64,000 bases of DNA from Alkaliphilus hydrothermalis (GTDB lineage: Bacteria; Bacillota; Clostridia; Peptostreptococcales; Natronincolaceae). The position numbers and the translations under genes are program-made. Below, in pieces: positions 56,655 through 64,000 of the stretch (positions are counted from its first letter, which is position 1; the number at the start of each line of letters is the position of its first letter). The DNA is taken from the NCBI RefSeq assembly GCF_016908555.1, contig NZ_JAFBEE010000003.1, positions 134,134 through 198,133 of the forward strand, given 5' to 3'. The notes beneath the pieces were generated by a model that was given only the letters and a program-made list of their open reading frames with translations, was not told where the DNA came from and did not search any database.

Positions 56655-57929
56655 TTGAATCGCTTACTCAGACTTTTACTCAGTTTAATCCTTCCTACAA
56701 TTTTTGTAGTGGCATCAGTTTTTCTTTACTTTTGGTTTGATTTTTCAACCTTTTCTCAGAAACTAGTGTTAAACTTCCTCCCCTATGGGATTTTCATTAT
56801 TAGCATGATTCTATCTTTGCAATTTAATAGAAGCAGAATATTTTTTATTCTTTTAACAGCTCTTTTGAGTCTGATTACAATTCAATACCTTTTTAAGGAT
56901 AGCACAATAGACTATAGCTATACTACTATGCTGTATCTTTTAATTGGGATTCTTTTCCCACTGAATTTATTGATCTTTTCTTTACTAAAGGAGAGGGGCT
57001 TCTTCACAGCTTGGGGACTTACTCGATTTATAGTTATCGCAGGAGAATTCTTTTACATAAGTTCTATTTTAGTTACTCCTGGTCACAAAGCGCTTGATTT
57101 CCTTTACAGAGAATATTTATGGGCTCCTTTTCCAATAAAGTTGTTTCCTCAATTGGTGGGACTAGTGTTGGGAATCAGCTTAATTTTAATACTAACAAAG
57201 ATGTATTTTTCTCCCTCCTACTCTGATAGTAGCTTCATTATGGGGATGGTTATAGCCACGTTTATTCTATTATTGAAACAAACAAATGCACTACTAATTC
57301 TTTTTTCTACCTTTGGAATACTATTGACCATCAGCATTATTCGAGACTCCTACCGTATGTCTTACCTTGATGAATTGACGGGCCTACCGGGTAGGCGGGC
57401 ATTAAAGGAGGATATGATGAAGCTTAGTGGTAAATATACTGTAGCCATGTTGGATATCGATTTCTTTAAAAAGTTTAATGATAAACATGGCCACGATATC
57501 GGGGATGAGGTGTTAAAAATGGTTGCCTCCACCTTAGGTGACGTAACTGGTGGTGGAAAAGCCTTTCGATACGGCGGAGAGGAATTTACAATTCTCTTTC
57601 CTGGTAAGGCTTCATCTGATGCCCTGCCTCATTTAGAGAGTCTTCGAGAAGAGGTGGCTAATAGAACCTTTACTGTAAGAAGTAAGGATCGTCCAAGAAA
57701 AAAGCCCACCAGTGGTGGGAAAACGACATCAGCTAAAAAAAGTACACCAACAAGAAGGTCTACTTCATCTCAAAAGTCCTCTTCTCCTTCTAAAAAACTC
57801 AAAGTGACCATTAGCATTGGGGTTGCAGGTAGAACAAAGGAGACTAAATCCCCAATGGAGGTAATGAAGAATGCCGACAAAGCCCTTTATCGTGCTAAAA
57901 AGAAGGGAAGGAATTGTGTTAGTAAATAA
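56655..57929 (+). CDS. Membrane diguanylate cyclase with a basic Ser/Thr-rich insert
   Basis: A 424-residue protein. About seven membrane segments fill residues 5-230. The GGDEF domain runs from 237 (YLDELTGLPGRRAL) to the end, with the active GGEEF at 307-311. No RxxD inhibitory site precedes it. Between the two halves of the domain, residues 341-381 are a Lys/Arg/Ser/Thr/Pro-rich low-complexity insert (KKSTPTRRSTSSQKSSSPSK). The fold then resumes with VTISIGVA. The start is TTG behind AAAGGATG. It is expected to make cyclic di-GMP at the membrane. Confidence 0.88.
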   Translation: MNRLLRLLLSLILPTIFVVASVFLYFWFDFSTFSQKLVLNFLPYGIFIISMILSLQFNRSRIFFILLTALLSLITIQYLFKDSTIDYSYTTMLYLLIGILFPLNLLIFSLLKERGFFTAWGLTRFIVIAGEFFYISSILVTPGHKALDFLYREYLWAPFPIKLFPQLVGLVLGISLILILTKMYFSPSYSDSSFIMGMVIATFILLLKQTNALLILFSTFGILLTISIIRDSYRMSYLDELTGLPGRRALKEDMMKLSGKYTVAMLDIDFFKKFNDKHGHDIGDEVLKMVASTLGDVTGGGKAFRYGGEEFTILFPGKASSDALPHLESLREEVANRTFTVRSKDRPRKKPTSGGKTTSAKKSTPTRRSTSSQKSSSPSKKLKVTISIGVAGRTKETKSPMEVMKNADKALYRAKKKGRNCVSK

Positions 57930-57949
57930 CTTAAATATTAACAAAATCA

Positions 57950-57984
57950 AAAGCAGTCTCCTATATGAATAGAGGACTGCTTTT
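57950..57984. terminator. Bidirectional terminator
   Basis: AAAAGCAGT (57950-57958) and ACTGCTTTT (57976-57984) with CTCCTAT/ATAGAGG inside, lying between converging genes. Confidence 0.9.
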
Positions 57985-58038
57985 GCTATAAATAAATCTA
58001 ATCAGAAAACTCATAAATAACTGTATATTATACTATAA

Positions 58039-58953
58039 CTATAACTCCATTGCTTCAACTCTTGCCTTTAAAATAGTCAGCTTGTGTTCCTCTGTTCCAA
58101 AAGTAGTCTTTCCTATCGAGTAACCTGATTCCTGCTCTTTTATTTCCCAATTTACATTCCCCTGTAATTCGTGGCGATGGTCTGTAGCAACTTCAAGAAT
58201 GAAATTTGAATCAGCACCTCCATTCACCACAACAGAATTAATACCGTTCATCGTCCAATTGCCCTTAACCGCATCACCATTAATGGTAATGTTAGAGTAA
58301 TAATGATTACTTCCCTTTAATTCAACATCCACACCTGCTGGAATAAAGATTTGATAGTTTAATTGAGTTACTCCTGTCTTGATATCCTGTCTTCTTTCAA
58401 ATGTAGGGAACTGTAAATATAGAGTTTCCTCCACTTGATTAGCATAGATCTGTTTTCCTTCGACAATTGCCTGTGCAGCTTCTATGGACTCTGTAAAAAC
58501 CTCTCCAGCTCCTTGATAAATTACATTTTTACCTTCTGTTTTATTTACCTCTAAAGTTGCTCTATTTGGAGTATTGATGACTATTTTCTTAATACTTTCA
58601 TCTATACTTATTTCCTTTTGAGGAATCATTACCGAGAAGTCTCGGCTACTAATATTAACAGAAACTTGTTCTGCAATTCCTGTTGATGTAATTGCATAAA
58701 AGATACCACTGGATACAAAGATGACCATAATCATAAATATACTGAAAAAGTCGTACTTAATCTTTGGTTGATCCTCTTGAGCACGGTATACATACAATAG
58801 AATTTCTCCACCAATGATAACTAGTATTATAGGCCACCACTTAAATAGCTGGTCTATAATACCATAGCCTCCTAATAGTGCAACTAATAGGATTACTCCT
58901 AAAGCAATAAGGGATATCCCCATGGACAATGTTCCAACCCTCATCCTTACCAT
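58039..58953 (-). CDS. LiaF-like membrane protein with C-terminal beta-rich domain
   Basis: A 304-residue protein. The first 105 residues hold three to four membrane segments (LiaI/LiaF type, with FKWWPIILVIIGGEIL). The rest is a DUF4097-like beta-repeat domain (YYSNITINGDAVKGNWTMNG, VVVNGG). LiaF-like proteins sense envelope state. It is the last gene of the second ECF sigma operon and overlaps the preceding gene by seven bases. Confidence 0.75.
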   Translation of the reverse strand: MVRMRVGTLSMGISLIALGVILLVALLGGYGIIDQLFKWWPIILVIIGGEILLYVYRAQEDQPKIKYDFFSIFMIMVIFVSSGIFYAITSTGIAEQVSVNISSRDFSVMIPQKEISIDESIKKIVINTPNRATLEVNKTEGKNVIYQGAGEVFTESIEAAQAIVEGKQIYANQVEETLYLQFPTFERRQDIKTGVTQLNYQIFIPAGVDVELKGSNHYYSNITINGDAVKGNWTMNGINSVVVNGGADSNFILEVATDHRHELQGNVNWEIKEQESGYSIGKTTFGTEEHKLTILKARVEAMEL

Positions 58954-59450
58954 TTTTTCTCCCCCTCTTCCTCTTTAATACCGGATTTCAATAGCATTAC
59001 ACCTCCGCCGATTAATAATAACGATACAAAGCCCATATAAAGATATTCCCTCACCCTATATCCAAATTCAATGAGAACAATAGGCATTAGTATTCTCTCT
59101 AATATCATTAATACACCTAAGCCAATTAAACAATAGGCGATGGCTTTATTCTTTACGCTAAAGCCATGGTGTTTACCATAATACCAATCTAACACCCAAT
59201 CAAAAATAGCTATATTACGATCGATTAATTCATCGTGTCCATTGATTTTCCTAAGCCCATCAAAGAAGGCATAGAACCAAATAATGGGTAAAATAAACAT
59301 TAACCCACTGATTCTGATAAGTTCCGTCACAAACATCGGTAAAAGGAACAGTGCCATTAATTGAACCCCCTGTTTCTTTAAACCTAAGTATAGATGGGCG
59401 GCACCAGGAAAAAAGCAAAGTAGCGTACCAAAAAATCGATTAATTTTCAT
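58947..59450 (-). CDS. Membrane protein of the ECF operon
   Basis: A 167-residue protein with four to five hydrophobic segments. The opening FFGTLLCFFPGAAHLYLGLK resembles TM2-domain proteins. ATG 59450 follows GGGAG. It overlaps the anti-sigma gene and the LiaF-like gene at its two ends. Function unknown, probably part of the same envelope-response circuit. Confidence 0.75.
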   Translation of the reverse strand: MKINRFFGTLLCFFPGAAHLYLGLKKQGVQLMALFLLPMFVTELIRISGLMFILPIIWFYAFFDGLRKINGHDELIDRNIAIFDWVLDWYYGKHHGFSVKNKAIAYCLIGLGVLMILERILMPIVLIEFGYRVREYLYMGFVSLLLIGGGVMLLKSGIKEEEGEKKW

Positions 59451-59976
59451 TTTCTTCACTCCCTTGTTTATCTTTAATAGAATCTAATGTTTCCAATGTT
59501 GTATCCATCCACCTCTGGGACCAACCTACTGGGACTAATTTCTCCACATTTTTTGTGGAGGTAACTATCTCATTGGTGGCCCTTGGGATTCCACTGGCGA
59601 TTACATTGAAAAAACCACTATACATTAAAACCATTGTTATGGAGGCTGCTACAGTATAGTATTTAAACACTTCTCTTCTTTTTAGCTTGAGCTGATTCTT
59701 CGATGAGGTATTAAGTTGAATAATATTAGATATTTTCTCATCTCTTTCCTTAGGCCTATTATTTGTGCTATCTTCTAACTGTATTTTACAAATAACCTGA
59801 TCTGTAAAATCCTGTGATAGTATTCCTTGAGGGATATCTGAGGCCTCTAATAAAGATAGGTAGGTATTCATACAGTCATCACATGAATATAAATGTTCCT
59901 CCATAACAACTGCCTCTGTCTCATCCAATTGTACAAAAATATATTGATTCCATTTCTCTTTACTATAGTGTTGCAT
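59440..59976 (-). CDS. Anti-sigma factor with N-terminal zinc finger
   Basis: A 178-residue single-pass membrane protein. The anti-sigma zinc motif HLYSCDDC (His-x3-Cys-x2-Cys) is near residue 28. One membrane segment lies near 106-128 (YYTVAASITMVLMYSGFFNV). The C-terminal part is outside. It overlaps the sigma gene by about 14 bases. Confidence 0.82.
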   Translation of the reverse strand: MQHYSKEKWNQYIFVQLDETEAVVMEEHLYSCDDCMNTYLSLLEASDIPQGILSQDFTDQVICKIQLEDSTNNRPKERDEKISNIIQLNTSSKNQLKLKRREVFKYYTVAASITMVLMYSGFFNVIASGIPRATNEIVTSTKNVEKLVPVGWSQRWMDTTLETLDSIKDKQGSEENEN

Positions 59977-60526
59977 CATATCCCTCCTCTCTCCAGGCTT
60001 CCCTCAATAGATTTTTCCCCCGATATAGCCTTGATTCCACTGTTCTAACACTGATACCCTCCAGTTCAGCAATCTCCTTGTAGCTCATGGATTGCAGAAA
60101 ATATTTTTCTAGCACACCACCATACTTGTGGGGCAACTGCTGTAGGGTCATCTTCAATTTTTTTACTTCTTCTTCCTTTAGAATTCTTTCCTCAGGGGAG
60201 GGCTCTGTTAAAGAACTGGTGCTCTCTTGATTTTGCATATAGACCAACAGACCTTCTCCCTCCCGATGTCTTTTTCGATTCCAATCGATTGCCTTATGGA
60301 CAGCAATCTTCCCGATCCACCCCTTAAAGCCCTGCCCTTGATAATTTTGTAGGGAACTATAGACCTTTAGGAAGGTTTCTTGTGCTATGTTTTCAGCCTC
60401 CTGTTGATTCTTAGTGATATTCAGTATAATTGCAAACACATATTTTTTATATCCATCAACAATTTCTCGAAAGGCTGCCTCATCCCCCCTAGTAGCCCTT
60501 TTGATTAATAATGCCTCCTGTTCCAT
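59963..60526 (-). CDS. ECF RNA polymerase sigma factor
   Basis: A 187-residue ECF sigma factor: region 2 AENIAQETFLKVYSSLQNYQ then FKGWIGKIAVHKAIDW, region 4 YKEIAELEGISVRTVESRLY. ATG 60526 follows GAAGGGAGGGG; the longer frame to 60583 has no such site. It is first of a four-gene chain: sigma, anti-sigma, membrane protein, LiaF-like protein, all overlapping. It likely controls an envelope-stress regulon including itself. Confidence 0.9.
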   Translation of the reverse strand: MEQEALLIKRATRGDEAAFREIVDGYKKYVFAIILNITKNQQEAENIAQETFLKVYSSLQNYQGQGFKGWIGKIAVHKAIDWNRKRHREGEGLLVYMQNQESTSSLTEPSPEERILKEEEVKKLKMTLQQLPHKYGGVLEKYFLQSMSYKEIAELEGISVRTVESRLYRGKNLLREAWREEGYDATL

Positions 60527-60555
60527 AGCTCCCCTCCCTTCTCTACATAAATAAA

Positions 60556-60583
60556 GACGATGTGATTTTAAACAACCCTGCAA
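60556..60583 (-). promoter_or_regulatory. Possible ECF-type promoter of the second sigma operon
   Basis: On the minus strand TTGCAGGG, 16 bases, CGTC. The -10 CGTC and the spacing are typical of ECF promoters; the -35 box is unlike the usual GAAC. Confidence 0.4.
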
Positions 60584-60867
60584 AAACTGTAGAAAGTTTT
60601 TTTGAAATTTTTATTATTACTAATAGTATACGACTTTTAGGGCATATTTCCTTTTTGTAAAAAAGAAAAAAACCTTATCATTTTTATGATAAAGTTTTTT
60701 CTTTGTTTTAAAATACTTTTTCAGCACCTCATATATTATAGGAGTTTTGCTTGCCAGATTCTTTTCGTTGAGACTACTGTATTAGTATTTTAATACAAGT
60801 TATACTTGCACAGCTTTCCTAATTCCAGTGTTATCCGATTATCATTAAATGTCATAGTTTTTTGTAC
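60584..60867. other. Intergenic with terminator
   Basis: This holds the hairpin at 60671-60697 and otherwise AT-rich sequence without a gene. Confidence 0.4.
60671..60697 (-). terminator. Terminator of the receptor-peptide transcript
   Basis: On the minus strand ACTTTATCAT pairs with ATGATAAGGT around AAAA, followed by TTTTTTTCTTTTT. It ends the transcript of the HTH-TPR receptor and its peptide gene. Confidence 0.8.
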
Positions 60868-61017
60868 TTAACTTGCTACTGGATTAGGTTCTTGGTTAGT
60901 AGAGTAGCTATCCGAATAAAAACCAGTCGAATTATTACTACTGTCTACCAAGTTAAGATTGCCCAACAAAATTGTTAGCGTTATTACTACTGCAAACAAA
61001 ATTTTAGATCTTTTCAT
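60868..61017 (-). CDS. Candidate secreted signalling propeptide (49 residues)
   Basis: An ATG at 61017 with a perfect ribosome site (AGGAGGAAAAACT) opens a 49-codon frame. The product has a basic start (MKRSK), a hydrophobic export segment (ILFAVVITLTILLGNLNL) and a polar C-terminus ending TNQEPNPVAS. Its start is 37 bases after the stop of an HTH-TPR regulator. This is the layout of RRNPP quorum-sensing pairs such as PlcR-PapR, where the propeptide is exported, trimmed to a 5-10 residue C-terminal peptide, and re-imported to bind the TPR receptor. It is too short for standard gene callers. Confidence 0.75.
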   Translation of the reverse strand: MKRSKILFAVVITLTILLGNLNLVDSSNNSTGFYSDSYSTNQEPNPVAS

Positions 61018-61054
61018 AGTTTTTCCTCCTTATTCAATATTGATGAAAACTGTA

Positions 61055-62386
61055 CTAATCCCTTAAGTAATTCTTTTGACGGATTTTAGAGGTGTATTCT
61101 TTTGCAATATTTCCTTCCCCTAGTCCAGTGTAGACATCTATGTAATAGCTGTATAAATCATTTAATAGTGATTTTACAGCAAGCTCCTGTACTGTCTTAT
61201 CTACTTCCTTCAACTGTTGAAGGGCAGTTTCATAGTCCTCCAGTTTAATGAATAACTCTACAAAGGTAAATTGTAGTTCAATCATCAAATGTTTCTGCGA
61301 AACCATCTTTGCTAATTTTAGACCTCTTTCTAAACAGATTAATACATTTTCATATTCCTCTGTTAAATTATAACACGTAGCTTGATATAGATACAATGCT
61401 GGTAAATAATTTAGATTTACATCATCCTTTAAATAAAATGCTTTTTGGAGGTAATCAAGGGCAATTTCTTTATTCCCCTGGTTACGGTGCAGTAAAGCAT
61501 AGTTTTCATATAATAGAAATAAAGTCTCATCGTCTAGTCTCCTAGCTTCTGGTATTAGGGTCTGATAGACTTCCTCTGCCTTTTTCCAGTTTTCTAAATC
61601 TCTGTAGGTATTGGCTTCAATTAGTGTTACCCTATTTTTATAGATGTTAAATAAAGGGTCCTCCCAATTTAGATTTTTAAATAATCTTACATGAGCTAAA
61701 GCCAAATCATAACGCTTTATATTTTTATAACAGATGATTTGATTTAGCAGTGCTTCAGTCTTTATTCTATCTTTATTGGTAGTTGAATGGTACATGGCTG
61801 TATCAAATGCCTTCACATAATGAACAATGGCGCTATCCATCATCATCTGCATTTGATATGTTCTACCTAGTAAGTTATATATTCGTGCGATTTGTCCGTA
61901 GTTTTGCTCTCTGATGCTATAATTCATTACATCTAAATAATCTTCTACAGCTTCTTTATATTGATAGTTGTCATAGTAGAAATTTCCCCTTAAAATTTTT
62001 AATTCCATGTACTCCTCTTTGAATTTCCATTTCTGGGTTAAATCAATTACTTTTTCAAAGGTATTGTTTACTAACACCTCATCTGCTCTACGGGAATTAA
62101 TAGCTCTCTTTAAGTGGTCCAAATCTTTTGCTATATCTGCCTTTATTTGATCTCTTTCTGTTTCCATTAAAAACTCAGGTGTAATTTCCATATCCATATT
62201 TTTATAATACCTATTCAGTACTTCTGCTATAATCTCAGCAGTTTGTAGAGTCAAGGAACGTTTTCCTTTCTCTATCATACTGATCAAGCTTTTTGAAACA
62301 GCCTCACTGGTAAGATCTGCTTGTTTTAAACCTAGTTCCAATCTTAGCTTTTTTATTTTTTCTCCTGCACTCAATACCTTTTTCAT
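61055..62386 (-). CDS. HTH-TPR regulator, candidate RRNPP peptide receptor
   Basis: A 443-residue protein. Residues about 8-62 form an XRE-type helix-turn-helix (KKLRLELGLKQADL ... SKSLISMIEKGKRSLTLQTA). Residues about 100-440 are tandem TPR-like helices (ILRGNFYYDNYQYKEAVEDY, IYNLLGRTYQMQMMMDSAIV, LLHRNQGNKEIALDYLQKAF). This is the architecture of PlcR/Rgg/NprR-type intracellular peptide receptors. The downstream 49-residue propeptide gene supports that role. A palindrome TTGAAA-GTG-TTTCAA at 62479-62493, before the gene, may be its own operator. Confidence 0.8.
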   Translation of the reverse strand: MKKVLSAGEKIKKLRLELGLKQADLTSEAVSKSLISMIEKGKRSLTLQTAEIIAEVLNRYYKNMDMEITPEFLMETERDQIKADIAKDLDHLKRAINSRRADEVLVNNTFEKVIDLTQKWKFKEEYMELKILRGNFYYDNYQYKEAVEDYLDVMNYSIREQNYGQIARIYNLLGRTYQMQMMMDSAIVHYVKAFDTAMYHSTTNKDRIKTEALLNQIICYKNIKRYDLALAHVRLFKNLNWEDPLFNIYKNRVTLIEANTYRDLENWKKAEEVYQTLIPEARRLDDETLFLLYENYALLHRNQGNKEIALDYLQKAFYLKDDVNLNYLPALYLYQATCYNLTEEYENVLICLERGLKLAKMVSQKHLMIELQFTFVELFIKLEDYETALQQLKEVDKTVQELAVKSLLNDLYSYYIDVYTGLGEGNIAKEYTSKIRQKNYLRD

Positions 62387-62736
62387 TAGTTTTTAAGCCC
62401 CTTCCTCCCCTAACTTGTTTCATATATATAAGTTAACTGAATCAGTCGACATTTTCCCCTCTTATGTAATCCCTCTAGTTGAAAGTGTTTCAAGCTCTCT
62501 TTGCTATTATAATAGTAACTTAATCTATGTATTATTTCAATTCTTTTTTTTGTAAAATTCAGGCTTTAAACCCTGCAAATGCGTTAATTTTTTATACATG
62601 GTTAATTCTATGTTGTGATTCTTAATAGTACTTAAACCTAAATACAAATTGAAATAGTGGATTAAACAGGACACATATATATAACAATTTCGTAAACTAG
62701 CATTGAGCTTTTCGCAGTTAATTTCAATTAAATAAA
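62387..62736 (-). promoter_or_regulatory. Upstream region of the HTH-TPR gene, with palindrome
   Basis: A -10-like TATAAT (minus strand, 62511-62506) is followed, a few bases after the expected start point, by the palindrome TTGAAA-GTG-TTTCAA (62479-62493). The placement fits an operator. No clear -35 box was found. The part from 62520 to 62736 holds nothing else recognisable. Confidence 0.5.
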
Positions 62737-62766
62737 AACCAACTAGATTTATTTCTCTAGTTGGTT
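62737..62766 (-). terminator. Terminator of the aminotransferase gene
   Basis: AACCAACTAG (62737-62746) pairs with CTAGTTGGTT (62757-62766) and is followed on the minus strand by TTTATTT. Confidence 0.85.
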
Positions 62767-62820
62767 CTCGATATTATTTAATACATAATTATTTTATGTT
62801 TGCTTATAGAAAATAACAAG

Positions 62821-63806
62821 CTATTTCATTTCCCTAAGAAAAATTTCATGAAGTTGCCCCTCAAGTCTCACCTTATGATTGATAAGTACTTTTGATAAAG
62901 CCTTTAAAGTTAAGTATAATTTTTCTTCGTAACAGTTCTCCCCCATGTGACCAATTCTAAATACTTGATCCTTTAAGTATCCAAAGGCTCCACCAATTAA
63001 GATATGCTGTTGTTGAAGCATTTCGTCATAAATCTCTTTAAATGTGATTCCTGATGGAATCTTTACAGTAGTGACCGTATTTGAATAGTGGTCTTGGGGA
63101 TAAAGACTCAAGCCAGCCTTTATTAAACTCTGTCTAGTTGCCTCTGCTATTTTTTTGTGTCTAAGGATTGGGTTTTCCTCCTGCAACCAATTGTCTACTG
63201 CTGCCCTTAACCCAAAGATATCGCTAACGGGTTGAGTATAGGGAAACCATTTTTCTTGATACCAGTTCTTCCAATAGGATAGATTGCTATAATACCCTAC
63301 AATTGGAGTTTCTCTATTTAATATCTTATTCCAAGCTATTTTGCTGACACTTAAAAAAGTCAATCCTGGAGGTGCAGAAAGACACTTTTGAGATCCTCCC
63401 AGCACCATGTCTATTTTCCATTCATCCGTCTTTAAAGTCTCTCCACCAATTGCAGATACAGAATCCACTACGGTAATAATGCCATATGAATTAAGCAGGG
63501 GGCAAATGATTTCTATGGGATTTGTAATTCCCGACGGTGTTTCGCAATGAACCAGAGTCGCCACTTTGAAATCGTGATCCTTCTCTAAAAATCCCTTTAA
63601 TTTATCTATATCTATTCCCTTTTGATAATCTGAATCAAAGCTTACCACATTGCCCCCATACATTTTAGCAAAGTCAATAAATCCATTACCAAATATGCCA
63701 TTGTCTAAGCATAAAACCCGATCCCCAGCTTCTATTAATGAAGCACAGGCAGCTTCTAGCCCTAAAATCCCTTCACCACTTAAAATCAGTACATCATTTT
63801 TTGTAT
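62821..63806 (-). pseudogene. Class V PLP aminotransferase (alanine-glyoxylate/serine-pyruvate type), split by an IS605-type element
   Basis: From TKNDVLILSGEG to the end this is a normal alanine-glyoxylate/serine-pyruvate aminotransferase, with the PLP lysine in LGGSQKCLSAPPGL. The usual first 60 or so residues (the PGPTPVP and NHR region) are absent. The open frame runs on upstream to a TTG at 63888. That part is not protein-like: it is the right end of an IS605-type element, which stops at GTGTCAA (63813-63807). The gene is therefore interrupted, and its N-terminal half must lie beyond the element, outside the window. Function is probably lost, unless the element is removed or translation restarts within it. 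Confidence 0.75.
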
Positions 63807-63962
63807 TTGACACTCCCCATACCTGAAGGAAGGGGATTCTTGAATGATTAAACACCAGTCTATTTCTAGTAGGCGAGTATGACCTCAAGTTCGGGGTATG
63901 CCATCACCCCTCCTAGGGCAGTACATATAGTACCCTAGGCTGATAGACTGTTACCATCTATC
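63807..63962 (-). ncRNA. IS605-type right end / TnpB omegaRNA scaffold (3' part)
   Basis: Reading the minus strand after the tnpB stop there are successive hairpins. TGATAGA/TCTATCA (63963-63941) overlaps the gene end. It is followed by CCTAGGGTAC/GTACTGCCCTAGG (63939-63912) and GGGGT/ACCCC. A last stem, ATCCCC ... GGGGAGT, then GTCAA, ends at 63807. Such an end, with CCCC/GGGG stem and GTCAA, is typical of TnpB omegaRNAs, whose guide is the flanking DNA. Here the guide would be ATACAAAAAATGATGTACTG from the aminotransferase gene. The 5' limit is not known. Confidence 0.7.
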
Positions 63963-64000
63963 ACAGGTGCATTCATTATATTTATAGCACCCACTCTGTC
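63935..64000 (-). CDS. tnpB: TnpB (IS605-family RNA-guided nuclease), C-terminal end, partial
   Basis: The last 21 codons are visible: DRVGAINIMNAPVIDGNSLS and Ala, then TAG at 63935-63937. DRxxAIN with a terminal DGNSLSA is the standard TnpB/OrfB C-terminus and includes the third RuvC aspartate. The rest of the gene lies outside the window. It belongs to the element that interrupts the aminotransferase gene. Confidence 0.85.
   Translation of the reverse strand, partial: DRVGAINIMNAPVIDGNSLSA

Noticed and set aside
63807..64000. Metabolite riboswitch for the aminotransferase gene
   Set aside because: The hairpin chain is better explained by the TnpB C-terminus plus IS605-type right end: the DGNSLSA stop and the GTCAA end fit exactly.

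Overview
The window is low-GC Firmicute DNA. Gene content (rubrerythrin, sigma-54 activator, AddAB, PyrK/PyrD1B, two spore-surface-like proteins, GGAGG ribosome sites, several TTG and GTG starts) points to an anaerobic spore-forming clostridium, most like Alkaliphilus and its relatives. The genus is inferred from the look of the proteins, not from a search. No rRNA or tRNA gene was seen.

Layout. 1-3650 is a decayed accessory patch: a partial unknown gene, a RhuM-like DNA-binding protein coupled to a frameshifted Doc-type Fic toxin, and a broken serine recombinase. 3.7-7.1 kb holds endonuclease IV, an ABC-2 exporter pair and a CBS protein. 7.2-15.3 kb holds addB-addA and yhaM, followed by a divergent rubrerythrin gene with a strong promoter. 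16.4-21.3 kb holds phosphatidylserine decarboxylase, two small membrane proteins and an isoaspartyl dipeptidase-YfcC transporter pair behind a clear sigma-54 promoter, with its activator just upstream. 23.6-26.9 kb is a six-gene operon matching the sigY-yxlCDEFG plan of Bacillus, with a likely autoregulatory promoter. larE and a spore-surface-like protein follow.

30.0-40.2 kb is the pyrimidine cluster. One unit is pyrC-pyrF and the other is carA-carB-pyrK-pyrD-pyrE. Each starts with the same kind of leader: strong promoter, PyrR-binding hairpin, a small ORF whose ribosome site lies in the PyrR stem and whose reading frame crosses the terminator. This suggests that PyrR acts here by gating leader-peptide translation. 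A uvsE remnant ends inside one of these promoters.

41.8-49.0 kb is a translationally coupled three-gene unit: a giant HD / helical-repeat / nucleotidyltransferase / phosphoribosyltransferase-like protein, a lactate/malate dehydrogenase-like protein and an FMN-reductase-like protein. Its function is unknown. 49-58 kb has a DUF401 transporter, a spore-coat-like DUF2642 protein, a flavodoxin, DegV, two FAD oxidoreductases and a diguanylate cyclase with a basic Ser/Thr insert. 58-60.6 kb is a second ECF sigma/anti-sigma operon. 60.8-62.4 kb is a candidate peptide quorum-sensing pair: an HTH-TPR receptor followed by a 49-residue secreted propeptide gene. The window ends in an aminotransferase gene split by an IS605-type element; its TnpB C-terminus and omegaRNA 3' end are visible.

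Two dispersed intergenic repeat families run through the window. One is a hairpin element with ACCAGC...GCTGGT arms (six loci, one of them a 128-bp tandem array). The other is a 110-bp element (two full copies, one deleted copy). Some copies abut or supply the ends of genes.
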